A stretch of DNA of 64,000 nt. Origin: Acidobacteriota bacterium. Lineage in GTDB: Bacteria; Acidobacteriota; Terriglobia; Bryobacterales; Bryobacteraceae. Where the stretch lies: contig JAKOTR010000032.1 of assembly GCA_029776225.1 (NCBI GenBank), forward strand, positions 1-64,000, written 5' to 3'. The notes beneath the pieces were generated by a model that searched no databases, was not told the origin of the DNA, and saw only the letters and a list, made by a program, of their open reading frames with translations. Of the stretch, positions 16,829 through 25,881 are shown piece after piece. Position numbers and translations under genes: made by a program. Numbering within the stretch: position 1 is the first letter of the stretch; every line of letters starts with the position of its first letter.

Positions 16829-18070
16829 ATGTTGCCCGGCAAGTGGACCAAGCACCTCGCAGCAGTCCTACTCCTCGCTACAGTCTTGTTTTCTGGTTGT
16901 AAGGGCAGGCAGATCACCGCTCCGGCGTCACGCCCGGCAGAGGTTGCCGTTGTCACTGTGCGCCTCGAAAGGGTTGTTCTGACCACCGTTCTTCCAGGGA
17001 GGACGTCGGCCTATCTAGTGGCCGAAATCCGGCCGCAAGTCAACGGAATCATCCAGAAGCGCTTGTTTGAAGAAGGCGCCAGTGTCAAGGCCGGCGACTT
17101 GCTGTATCAGATTGATCCCGAGCCTTACCGAGCGGCTTATGATCAAGCCAAGGCTGCCTTGGCCGCAGCGGAGGCAGACCTCGTCACGATTGAGGCGAAC
17201 CTGCCGGCTATCCGGTCCCGGGCCGCGCGCCTGAAGGAACTTGTGAGCGTCAATGCGGTGGCGCAGCAGGATTACGATGATGCCATCGCTGCCTTGCGCC
17301 AAGCGGAAGCCAATCTTGCGGCGCGCAAGACCGCTGTGGAGGTCAACCGGGCAGCACTGGAAAGCGCGCGGATCAACCTCGCGTATACGCCGATCCGTTC
17401 GCCCATTAGCGGGCGCATCGGCAAGTCCAATTTCACGGTGGGCGCCCTTGTATCCGCCTACCAACCCACTCCACTGGCGGTCGTTCAGCAGCTGGACCCA
17501 ATTTACGTGGATGTGGTGCAGGCAAGCACGGAGTTACTGCAATTGCGCCGGCGCTTGGAGAGCGGATACCTCAAGTCGAAGGGAGCAGTTTTGAACAAGG
17601 TAAAGCTGTTGCTAGAAGACGGGACACCTTATCCGCTTCAGGGTAGCCTTCAATTCCGGGATGTTTCGGTGGATCCAACCACCGGAACCGTGACGCTCCG
17701 CATGGTATTCCCCAATCCAAACCAGCTTTTGCTGCCTGGCATGTTCGTGAGGGCGGTCATCGAGGAAGGAGTCAGCGAGCAGGCGATTCTGGCTCCGCAG
17801 CAGGGCGTTACTAGAGACACCAAAGGGGTGCCCATTGCGTGGGTAGTCGGCCAGAACGATACAGTGGAGCAGCGGGTTCTGACGCTGGACCGCGCCATCG
17901 GCGACAAGTGGCTCGTGACGAGCGGGCTGAATCCCGGGGACCGGTTAGTTGTGGAGGGTTCGCAGCGGATCCGTACAGGCGTCCGGGTTCGGGCGGTACC
18001 ATTCGGGGCGGGTTCAAGCGCATCCCGCGGCGCGTCCAAAGCCCAGGGCAAAGCTGAGGGAGGAAAGTAA
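16829..18070 (+). CDS. RND efflux periplasmic adaptor (membrane fusion protein) lipoprotein
   Basis: The product has 413 residues from ATG 16829 (AAGGAG upstream). The signal sequence ends in a lipobox FSGC. The order is typical of MexA/AcrA-type adaptors: a lipoyl half-motif (RPQVNGIIQKRLFEEGASVKAGD), an alpha-helical hairpin rich in Ala/Glu (AKAALAAAEADL), the second lipoyl half (YTPIRSPISGRIGKSN), beta-barrel and membrane-proximal domains ending GDRLVVEGSQRIRTGVRV. It links the inner-membrane pump to the outer channel. Its stop overlaps the ATG of the pump gene (TAATG), so expression is coupled. Confidence 0.95.
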   Translation: MLPGKWTKHLAAVLLLATVLFSGCKGRQITAPASRPAEVAVVTVRLERVVLTTVLPGRTSAYLVAEIRPQVNGIIQKRLFEEGASVKAGDLLYQIDPEPYRAAYDQAKAALAAAEADLVTIEANLPAIRSRAARLKELVSVNAVAQQDYDDAIAALRQAEANLAARKTAVEVNRAALESARINLAYTPIRSPISGRIGKSNFTVGALVSAYQPTPLAVVQQLDPIYVDVVQASTELLQLRRRLESGYLKSKGAVLNKVKLLLEDGTPYPLQGSLQFRDVSVDPTTGTVTLRMVFPNPNQLLLPGMFVRAVIEEGVSEQAILAPQQGVTRDTKGVPIAWVVGQNDTVEQRVLTLDRAIGDKWLVTSGLNPGDRLVVEGSQRIRTGVRVRAVPFGAGSSASRGASKAQGKAEGGK

Positions 18071-21000
18071 TGCTCTCAAGATTCTTTCTCGACCGTCCGG
18101 TTTTCGCCTGGGTGATCGCAATCGCCATGATGCTGGCGGGCGGTCTGGCGATTTACAACCTGCCGGTTTCGCAATACCCCAACATCGCCCCGCCATCCAT
18201 TGCCATCACCGCAATGTATCCCGGGGCTTCGGCCAAGACCGTGGAAGATAGCGTGGTCCAGATCATTGAGCAGAAGATGACTGGGCTGGACCGGATGCTC
18301 TACATGCATTCCACCAGTGACTCGGCGGGCAGCGCAAGGATCGAACTTACGTTTGCCCCGGGGGTCGACCCGGATCTCGCCTGGTCAAAGGTCCAGAACA
18401 AGCTCCAGCTTGCCATGCCTATGCTGCCTGAGACAGTGCAGCGGCAGGGCGTGATGGTGAGCAAGGCCACACGTAACTATCTGCTAGTCGTGGGGCTCAC
18501 CACAACGGAGGACGCCACGCTGACCCAGGACGACCTCACTGATTACGCCGTTTCGCAAATTCAACCGTCGCTGGCGCGCGTACCAGGAGTTGGTGAGGTG
18601 GAGGCCTTCGGCTCTCAATACTCCATGCGAGTTTGGCTAAATCCTGACAAACTCACCCAGTACAACATGACCGTGGCGGATATCGTTGCGGCCATCCGCG
18701 CCTACAACGTGGAGGTTTCCGCTGGGCAGTTCGGCGGGGCACCCGCCGTCCCGGGTCAGCGCTTGAATGCCTCAATCATCGTGCAATCGCTCTTGAAGAC
18801 CCCAGAGGAGTTCGGGACTATCCCGCTGCGCACAAACCCAGACGGATCGGTTGTGCGGGTCCGCGACGTGGCACGCACCGAATTGGGGGCTGAATTCGCC
18901 GATATCCAGCTCAAGTTCAATGGGAGGCCTACGGCTGCACTCGCTATCCGGCAAGAGCCCGGGGCCAACGCGCTCGACACCGCAGCGGCGATCAAGGCGA
19001 AGATGCAGGAGCTGTCCCGCTATTTTCCGCCGGGCATGACGGTCGATTACCTTTACGACACCACGCCTTTCGTAAGGGTCGCCATCGGCGAGGTAGTCAG
19101 AACCCTCATCGAAGCCATCATCCTGGTCTTCTTGATTATGTACTTGTTCCTGGGCAACATCCGGGCCACTCTGGTGCCAACCATTGCTGTTCCGGTCGTG
19201 ATTCTCGGCACGTTCGGCGTTCTGGGCGCATTCGGATATTCCATCAACATGCTCACCATGTTCGCCATGGTGCTGGCGATCGGTCTTCTGGTTGACGATG
19301 CAATCGTCGTTGTGGAGAATGTCGAACGGGTGATGAGCGAGGAGGGGCTTCCGCCGCGCGAGGCGACGCGCAAGTCTATGGACGAGATTACCGGTGCGCT
19401 GGTGGGCATCGGGTTTGTTCTTTCGGCAGTCTTTGCCCCGATGATTTTCTTTCCCGGTTCGACCGGGGTCATCTACCGGCAGTTTTCCGTGACAGTGATC
19501 GCCTCAATGCTGCTGTCGGTCCTGGTGGCCCTGATTCTCTCGCCAGTGCTCTGCGCATCCCTGTTGAGACCTGTGGCCAAGGGACATGAGGCCGCAGAGA
19601 GCGGTTTCCGCCTCTTCCGGCCGTTTTTGCTTGGATTTGACCGTCTCTTCTACTCCCTCCGGAACAAGTACGTCTCCTCGGTTCGGCACATACTGGGCGT
19701 GAAGGCTCCGTATATGATTGCCTATGTTCTGATCGTTGCGGTCATGGGGTACCTGTTTGTGCGGATGCCGACGGCCTATCTGCCGGATGAGGATCAGGGG
19801 GTGCTGCTGGCGATGGTGCAACTGCCGTCCGGTGCCACCCTCGAGCAGACGGCAGCGGTGATGGACCAGGTGCAGAGGCACTTCCTCGAGGACCAGAAAG
19901 ACGCGGTGAAGTCGTGCGCCACAATCGCTGGATTCAGTATGGCGGGTCGGGGACAGAACCAAGGGATGGCCTTTGTCATGTTGAAGGATTGGGACCTGCG
20001 CAACCGGCCTGAACTCCGGGTGACGGCGGTTGCGACAAAGGCAAACAGGGCGTTCGCTGGCCTGCGAAACGCCGTCGCGTATGTATTCGCGCCGCCGGCC
20101 GTAACCGAATTGGGTACTTCAGTCGGCTTTGATTTCATGCTGCAAGATCGAGGCGGCCTCGGGCATGAAGCGTTGATGCAGGCCCGCAACCGGCTCCTCG
20201 AGATGGTGGCCAGAGACCCCAGGCTGACCCGGGTGCGTCACAACGGCCTGGAGGATGTACCGCAGTTCCGGACCGATGTGGATTGGGAGAAGGCCGGCGC
20301 CTTGGGGGTGCCGATATCCACTGTGCATAGTACGATTTCGGCCTCATTCGGTAGCGCCTATGTCAACGACTTCATCCACGGAGGACGGGTGAAGCGGGTC
20401 TACGTTCAAGCAGACGCCCCGTACCGGATGCTTCCCAGCGATCTGGAGAGGCTCTATGCACGGAACAACACGGGGGGCATGACTCCCATTTCTGCTCTGG
20501 CTTCGGGCCGCTGGGTCTACGACTCGCCAAAGCTCGAGCGGTACAACAGTTTCCCGGCCTTGAATTTCCTTGGAGAGCCGGCTGCGGGTAGAAGCTCGGG
20601 CGACGCCATGCAGGCCATGGAGGAAGCCGTATCCAAGCTGCCCCAGGGCGTCGGATACGATTGGACGGGACTGTCTTACCAGGAGCGCGCGGCCCAAGCG
20701 CAGACCGGACTGCTGTATTCGTTCTCGATCCTTGTCATCTTCCTCGTGCTGGCGGCGCTTTATGAAAGCTGGACTGTCCCGATTTCTGTCATGCTGGCAC
20801 TGCCCTTGGGCGTCATCGGCGGCGTGCTGGCCTCCTCTTACCGGAACTTGCCCAATGACGTCTACTTCCAGATCGGGTTGCTGACCGTACTGGGTTTGAC
20901 TACAAAGAACGCGATTCTGATCGTCCAATTTGCCAAAATCCGGCTTGAGCAAGGACAGGGTCTACTTCAGGCCACTTTGGAGGCGGCCAAACTCAGGCTA

Positions 21001-21252
21001 CGGCCCATCGTGATGACGTCTATGGCGTTTGGTTTTGGAGTCCTGCCCCTCGCAATCGCCTCGGGTGCCGGAGCAGGGGCACAAAAGGCCATAGGAACAT
21101 GCGTCTTGGGCGGCATGATTACAGCTACCTTCCTGGCGATCTTCTTCATCCCGCTGTTTCTTGTGCTGATCGTACGGCTGTTTTCGAGACAGCACAGCGA
21201 AGGTTTGAAACCGCGCGACTCCAGCGCGCCGGGCATTGTGGAGGGGCGATAG
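18070..21252 (+). CDS. RND multidrug efflux pump, HAE1 family
   Basis: The product has 1060 residues, the usual size for AcrB/MexB-like pumps. It begins with the classic MLSRFFLDRPVFAWVI helix. There are twelve membrane segments in two repeats with large periplasmic loops. The proton-relay motif GLLVDDAIVVVENVERV holds both conserved Asp residues, and the partner Lys is in GLTTKNAILIVQF. The multidrug HAE1 subfamily, rather than metal HAE, is suggested by these motifs. It forms a trimer in the inner membrane with the adaptor encoded just upstream and the channel gene that begins 2 bp after its stop. Confidence 0.95.
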   Translation: MLSRFFLDRPVFAWVIAIAMMLAGGLAIYNLPVSQYPNIAPPSIAITAMYPGASAKTVEDSVVQIIEQKMTGLDRMLYMHSTSDSAGSARIELTFAPGVDPDLAWSKVQNKLQLAMPMLPETVQRQGVMVSKATRNYLLVVGLTTTEDATLTQDDLTDYAVSQIQPSLARVPGVGEVEAFGSQYSMRVWLNPDKLTQYNMTVADIVAAIRAYNVEVSAGQFGGAPAVPGQRLNASIIVQSLLKTPEEFGTIPLRTNPDGSVVRVRDVARTELGAEFADIQLKFNGRPTAALAIRQEPGANALDTAAAIKAKMQELSRYFPPGMTVDYLYDTTPFVRVAIGEVVRTLIEAIILVFLIMYLFLGNIRATLVPTIAVPVVILGTFGVLGAFGYSINMLTMFAMVLAIGLLVDDAIVVVENVERVMSEEGLPPREATRKSMDEITGALVGIGFVLSAVFAPMIFFPGSTGVIYRQFSVTVIASMLLSVLVALILSPVLCASLLRPVAKGHEAAESGFRLFRPFLLGFDRLFYSLRNKYVSSVRHILGVKAPYMIAYVLIVAVMGYLFVRMPTAYLPDEDQGVLLAMVQLPSGATLEQTAAVMDQVQRHFLEDQKDAVKSCATIAGFSMAGRGQNQGMAFVMLKDWDLRNRPELRVTAVATKANRAFAGLRNAVAYVFAPPAVTELGTSVGFDFMLQDRGGLGHEALMQARNRLLEMVARDPRLTRVRHNGLEDVPQFRTDVDWEKAGALGVPISTVHSTISASFGSAYVNDFIHGGRVKRVYVQADAPYRMLPSDLERLYARNNTGGMTPISALASGRWVYDSPKLERYNSFPALNFLGEPAAGRSSGDAMQAMEEAVSKLPQGVGYDWTGLSYQERAAQAQTGLLYSFSILVIFLVLAALYESWTVPISVMLALPLGVIGGVLASSYRNLPNDVYFQIGLLTVLGLTTKNAILIVQFAKIRLEQGQGLLQATLEAAKLRLRPIVMTSMAFGFGVLPLAIASGAGAGAQKAIGTCVLGGMITATFLAIFFIPLFLVLIVRLFSRQHSEGLKPRDSSAPGIVEGR

Positions 21253-21253
21253 C

Positions 21254-22663
21254 ATGTACCGCCGTATCCTTCTGTTGGGAATGACCGCTTGCTTGTGTGG
21301 ATGCCTGCATCCACGGAAATACGAACAGGTCCAGTTGCCGGTTCCAGCTGCGTGGCCGGAGAGCGCTACTGTTAAGCCAAATGCCGCGGCTGAAGCGAGC
21401 GGCGCAGACACGCCGTGGCGGGAGTTCTTCCGTGATGAACACCTCCGGTCTCTGATCGAGCTCACACTAGCCAATAACCGCGACTTGCGGATGGCAGCGC
21501 TGAACGTGGAAAGAGTCCAAGCGTTGTACCGAATTCAGCGTGCTGAGCAGTTGCCTTCGGTCAACGCCTCGGCCGCTGCCGATCTCTACCGGCTTCCGAA
21601 AAGCATGACAGTGGCCGGCTTCGCCGTGCCGCAGTCCGTGACGGTAGAACAGTACACCGTGAACCCGGTTGCGGTCTCATGGGAACTCGATTTGTTTGGG
21701 CGCGTTCGTAGCTTAAAGAGCGCCGCGCTCGAAAGGTTCCTGGCAACCGAGCAGTCGCGCGCTGCGACGCAGATTGCGCTTGTGGCCGCAGTCGCTGACA
21801 GTTACTTTGCCCTGGCCGCCGATCGGGAAAAGTTGCGGCTGGCCCAGGCAACCCTCGATGCCCAACAGTCCACCTATGAACTGATCCGGCGCACGTGCGA
21901 AGCGGGCATGGCATCCGACCTGGACCTTCGCCAGGCCGAAAGCCAGCTGGAGGCTGCGCGGGCCGACATTGCCCGATACACCGCCCAAGTGGCCCTGGAC
22001 GAGAACGCGATCAACCTCTTGGTGGGTACAACGGTTTCCGCCGATCTACTACCCGGCGAGTTAGGTTCGGAGCTTGCGCTGAAAGATATCGATGCCGGAG
22101 TACATTCCGAGGTATTGCTCCGGAGACCGGATATCCTCATGGCGGAGCATCAATTGAAAGCCGCGTATGCGAACATCGGAGCCGCCCGTGCGGCCTTTTT
22201 CCCTCGCATTGCCCTGACCGCCGCCGCTGGTCTCATGAGTAGCGACCTCTCGGACCTGTTCCGGTACGGTGCCAGGACGTGGAGTTTTGTCCCCAAAGCA
22301 AGCATCCCCATTTTCGATGCCGGCGCTCGCCAAGCGAATCTCAAAGTGGCCGAGGTCGATCGGAATCTGGCCGTCGCGGAGTACGAAAAGGCAATTCAGT
22401 CAGCTTTCCGGGAAGTGAGCGATGCGCTTGCGCTGCGATCCAGACTGCTCGAACAGCAGCGGGCCCAAGAGGCACTTGTGCGGTCCCTGGAGGAGGCGTT
22501 TCGGCTTGCAGAGGCCCGTTATAGATCCGGAATCGACAGCTACCTAAGCGTGCTGGTTGCTCAGCGCTCTTTATACGCTGCCCAACAAGGGCTTGTCAGC
22601 TTGCGCCAAGCCCGTTTGAGCAATCTTGTGACTCTGTACAAGGTGCTGGGTGGAGGGGCATGA
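21254..22663 (+). CDS. RND efflux outer-membrane channel lipoprotein (NodT/OprM type)
   Basis: The product has 469 residues. The lipobox near residue 16 (CLCGCLH) predicts a lipidated TolC-family trimeric channel. Two OEP repeats are visible: ELTLANNRDLRMAALNVERVQALYRIQRAEQLPS in the first (quoted as its separate halves ELTLANNRDLRMAA and LNVERVQALYRIQRAE) and LLRRPDILMAEHQLKAAYAN in the second. The C-terminal helix ends SNLVTLYKVLGGG, the standard NodT ending. It is the last gene of the efflux operon. It is followed by 237 bp without a gene before the converging phage-type module. Confidence 0.92.
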   Translation: MYRRILLLGMTACLCGCLHPRKYEQVQLPVPAAWPESATVKPNAAAEASGADTPWREFFRDEHLRSLIELTLANNRDLRMAALNVERVQALYRIQRAEQLPSVNASAAADLYRLPKSMTVAGFAVPQSVTVEQYTVNPVAVSWELDLFGRVRSLKSAALERFLATEQSRAATQIALVAAVADSYFALAADREKLRLAQATLDAQQSTYELIRRTCEAGMASDLDLRQAESQLEAARADIARYTAQVALDENAINLLVGTTVSADLLPGELGSELALKDIDAGVHSEVLLRRPDILMAEHQLKAAYANIGAARAAFFPRIALTAAAGLMSSDLSDLFRYGARTWSFVPKASIPIFDAGARQANLKVAEVDRNLAVAEYEKAIQSAFREVSDALALRSRLLEQQRAQEALVRSLEEAFRLAEARYRSGIDSYLSVLVAQRSLYAAQQGLVSLRQARLSNLVTLYKVLGGGA

Positions 22664-22900
22664 AGGGCAGGGTTCAGCGTCGCTAATCCAATTCCCGGAA
22701 GGGTTATAGGTACCGAGGGCGCCCGTCGGTGCGGGCCGCCTTATGCGATCCATTGAGCCGTGGTTTTGGCTCGGCCGTTAGTGTTGGCGATGGAGGCGGC
22801 ACCGGGAAGCCGCGACGTCTTGAGGTCTTCACTGTCCGTTGTCTCGCCACGGACTGCGCATGACGCCGATGTCTCGTCCTCGCACAAGTAACGGCGATAC

Positions 22901-23127
22901 TCACGGGTTTGCGTAGAGCAGGATGTAGCCCGCCGTCACCCCAGCTGGATTCTTTACTTTGATGACGCCCGCCCAGCCGCTGGGGTTGGTGGCGCCCATC
23001 AACTCCGCGAGGCGGTAGCCGTTGCCGGAGCCGCCGGCGAGGATGAGTTCGCCGTTGGCAGTGACTTCGAGGAGCGTGCTGTCGGCGAGGTTGGAGCCGG
23101 GGCCGTGGGGCGCACGATGAGGCGGGC
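22901..23127 (-). pseudogene. Frameshifted small phage tail-associated gene
   Basis: On the minus strand a frame ending at 22901 reads GSNLADSTLLEVTANGEL, then ILAGGSGNGYRLAELMGATN and GVTAGYILLYANP before its stop. It has no start codon before an in-frame stop. One base earlier in the run, the overlapping frame after the tail-protein stop reads EDARLIVRPTAP. Adding one C in the CGGCCCCGG run (about 23,095-23,103) would join the two halves. A single-base deletion, or a sequencing error, is the simplest explanation. The encoded repeat-like beta protein would be the last product of the tail operon. Confidence 0.5.
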
Positions 23128-23136
23128 GTCCTCATG

Positions 23137-25878
23137 TCACCGATGGTTGCGGGATTCGCTCGGCAGGGGCAGGCGGCGGGCGTACAGGCAGAGGTGGTCG
23201 TAGGCCCAGAGCTTGATCAGGGGGACCAGCGTGCGGCGGGCGGTGAGGTAGTCGCGGGCGAAGGGCCAGCCGGAGTTGAAGTGGCCCGCGAGATACCGGC
23301 AGGCTGATCGGGGCCAGGAGAGAACCTCGAATGGGTAGCCGGCCATCCAGCGGACCTTGTCCAGGTTTCGGTCGATGCCGGCGAACTGGAAGCCTTCGAT
23401 CAGGAAGGTCTCGAAGCCGGAGCCGGACTGGATTTCCCATTCGAGGGGCAGGTTGATGTAACGGTTGAGGCGGCGCGTAGCTGGGTCGTTGACGTCGAGC
23501 GGCCAGAGCAGCTCGAAGCCGGCGTTCGGGTGTGATGCCAACACGTACAGGCGGATGGCGTCCACGTGATCCTTGACGGTCTGGCGGAGGAAGTTGGCGT
23601 CCACGTAGCCGTTGACTGACGGGTCGTCACTTGGTGCTAGGAAGGTGTGCAGGGCACGACCGTACTGCACCTGGAATCGGCTGGTTGTGTAAGCGTCGTA
23701 GAAGGCCATGCCGGAGGCGTTGGGGAAGTACCACCAGAGCACCTCACCGAACTGGAGGCGGGCTGTGAGGCCGGCGGCCCCCATCAGGGTTGCCATCTCC
23801 TCGTAGGCCTTCTGGATGTAGTCGCGGAACGGCGGGGTGAAGGCGCAGTGCGAGGAGTATTTGTTGCCGAAGCCCGTGGCCGTCTGAACGGGTTGGCCGT
23901 CCAGGTAGCGCTGCACCCAGACGACCGAGGGCGGGTCGTCCGGCGGTAGGACCAGTTCCTGCGAGAAAGCCGCCACGCAGCTCATGCCATGCGCCGCCAG
24001 CTCGGCGAAGTAGTCGGCGTGCCAGTCGCGCGCGGCACGATTCAGCACGGGCGTGACGGAATCGTCGATCACCCATTCGCCCACGACGCCTCCGGTGAGC
24101 GAACCTTCCACGGTGACCGTGCCCTGAGCCGAGTTATGGCTCTCAGAGAAACTGAACGAGTAGGCCGGCGCCGGCGAGCGCACCGTGATCGTGAGTGCGC
24201 CACCTGAGGCCTGGGCCCAGACGCCCACGAAGACCTCGTTAATGTAATAGGCGAAGTGCTCGGCGATGGTCTCGGGTGTGTCCGCCGGGAAGACGCTCTT
24301 GCCGACAGTCGTGCCACCGATCGTAAGAAACGCCTCGTCGCCGCCGGCCCAGGTGCCGCCGTAGGTGACCGTCACCGACGGAAAGTACCCGCCGACGCGC
24401 TTCCGCTGGTTCCACCAGAAGACCGAAACGTAGTGATTGATCTCGCCGATCAGGCCCAGCTTGCGGATGGCCCACACCAGACGCTGCGGTGAGAGCTTCC
24501 AAGTATGATCCGTTCCGTAGTCACAGGCGACCGCCGCATCGGTGCGCAGCTCCGGCGCGTCCGGCACATCCGTGGATAGTGCGCATTCGACGAAGTCGAA
24601 GTAAAAGTACCAGCCCTGGCTATTGGGATTCTTGTTGCCGGTGAGCCGGATCTCGAGGCGATGCCGGCCGGCGCTGACGTTGCTGAAGAGCTTGCGACGG
24701 ACTTGGCGCGCCCGGGCGGCAGTCTCGTAACAGTCGAGCTGGACCCAGGAGCCGCCGTCCAACCGGGCTTCCACGACGCCGCAGTCGAAATCAAGCCGCG
24801 TGCCGAGGTAGATGTCGTGGACCGCCGAGCAGTGCGTTTCCACGGTTGCCGTGGCTCCCTGCTGTGCGGCCCGCTTGGCCCGCCCGTCGCTCCACCAGTT
24901 GGTCGGCGCCCACTCCCAGTAGCCCGAATATTGGACCCACGCATCGTCTTCCTCAATGCGCACAGATCCAGGCCCGGCAACCTTGAGCGCCCGCTTGCCT
25001 TGGGTGTCGGTGACGGTCCAGTTCGAGAAGGTCGCCTCCCATTCCTGCGCCTGATAAGCCGCCGAGTCGGCGAGCTTCGGCGCGAACGTCAGCCAGATCT
25101 TCTGAAGATCGGTCAGGCCCTCAGCGGAGAAGTCTATCGTGACGCGCCAGGTGGCATCGGACGATCCGCCCTGAAGCTGGACCAGGTGGGGCGTGAAGTA
25201 GAGGTTCGCGTTCTTGTGCAGCTCGTAAAGGCGGATCATGTTGCCGTCGTAGCCTGGGCGCGCAGCGCGAATCGTGATCGTGTTACCGCCCGCCTCGGCC
25301 TCGAGCGGGATGAGCACGCCGGCGCCCTGCCAGTCGAAGCCGTTGATCTGAGCGGCCAGTTCCTGGCAGATCTCGGCGGCGGTCTCCGGGTTGGGCCAGC
25401 TCACGATCTTGTCGAAGGCGATGTTCTGATACCACAGCGTGACGCGATCATAGCCGTAAGGGGTGCCGTTGAGGGTAAAAGTTCCTTGAGCCTTGCTGTA
25501 AGTCCCTCCAACCAGCGTCGCCCGATCGAACAGCCGCAACTGGACCAACGTCCCCTCTGTCTTGAGGCAGTTCAGATACGGCCAGTCGATGGTGGGGAAC
25601 TTGGGCGAGTCGATGGGCTGGAGGTTTTCATAGTGCAGATCGAAGCTCAGAGTGATGCCGGAGAAGTCGTCGTCTGGAAGGTAGGAGAAACGAGGGTGGC
25701 CGAAGAAGTCGTCGCGGTTCCAGAGGACCAGGACGGCGAAGTCAGCGGCGTCGCGGAAGACGCCCGAGACCTTGAAGCCGGTCTCGGAGGCAGAGTGCAG
25801 CGCGGCGGCGGCTCCGAAACCGGAAGCGCCTTGGAGGTGGATGGTGCGCGTGGGCTGGAGCTTGTAGATCGCGTCCAT
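23137..25878 (-). CDS. Large phage tail-tip / receptor-binding-like protein
   Basis: The product has 913 residues and starts 3 bp after the preceding tail gene. The N-terminal half is beta-rich with lectin-like patches (YSGYWEWAPTNWWSD, SAGRHRLEIRLTG around residues 350-460). The C-terminal half has many aromatic residues: GVVGEWVIDDSVTPVLNRAARDW-type sequence (quoted here only as VIDDSVTPVLNRAARDW), YFAELAAHGMSCVAAFSQEL and LQFGEVLWWYFPNASGMAFY. That region resembles the glycosidase-like portion of acidobacterial prophage tail proteins. Position at the distal end of the tail operon supports a host-recognition or baseplate role. I do not recognise a named family. Confidence 0.6.
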   Translation of the reverse strand: MDAIYKLQPTRTIHLQGASGFGAAAALHSASETGFKVSGVFRDAADFAVLVLWNRDDFFGHPRFSYLPDDDFSGITLSFDLHYENLQPIDSPKFPTIDWPYLNCLKTEGTLVQLRLFDRATLVGGTYSKAQGTFTLNGTPYGYDRVTLWYQNIAFDKIVSWPNPETAAEICQELAAQINGFDWQGAGVLIPLEAEAGGNTITIRAARPGYDGNMIRLYELHKNANLYFTPHLVQLQGGSSDATWRVTIDFSAEGLTDLQKIWLTFAPKLADSAAYQAQEWEATFSNWTVTDTQGKRALKVAGPGSVRIEEDDAWVQYSGYWEWAPTNWWSDGRAKRAAQQGATATVETHCSAVHDIYLGTRLDFDCGVVEARLDGGSWVQLDCYETAARARQVRRKLFSNVSAGRHRLEIRLTGNKNPNSQGWYFYFDFVECALSTDVPDAPELRTDAAVACDYGTDHTWKLSPQRLVWAIRKLGLIGEINHYVSVFWWNQRKRVGGYFPSVTVTYGGTWAGGDEAFLTIGGTTVGKSVFPADTPETIAEHFAYYINEVFVGVWAQASGGALTITVRSPAPAYSFSFSESHNSAQGTVTVEGSLTGGVVGEWVIDDSVTPVLNRAARDWHADYFAELAAHGMSCVAAFSQELVLPPDDPPSVVWVQRYLDGQPVQTATGFGNKYSSHCAFTPPFRDYIQKAYEEMATLMGAAGLTARLQFGEVLWWYFPNASGMAFYDAYTTSRFQVQYGRALHTFLAPSDDPSVNGYVDANFLRQTVKDHVDAIRLYVLASHPNAGFELLWPLDVNDPATRRLNRYINLPLEWEIQSGSGFETFLIEGFQFAGIDRNLDKVRWMAGYPFEVLSWPRSACRYLAGHFNSGWPFARDYLTARRTLVPLIKLWAYDHLCLYARRLPLPSESRNHR

Positions 25879-25881
25879 CGC

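Noticed and set aside
22713-22740. GC-rich hairpin (GCCCG and CGGGC around a 6-nt loop) between efflux and phage operons as a terminator
   Set aside because: The stem is short and there is no T-tract on either strand, so it is not a supported intrinsic terminator.
22664-22900. Attachment-site copy of the tRNA-Val 3' end near the left end of the phage module
   Set aside because: I looked for the tRNA 3' segment (GCCACGGGCCC and its T-arm) and found no copy, so no left att site can be claimed here.
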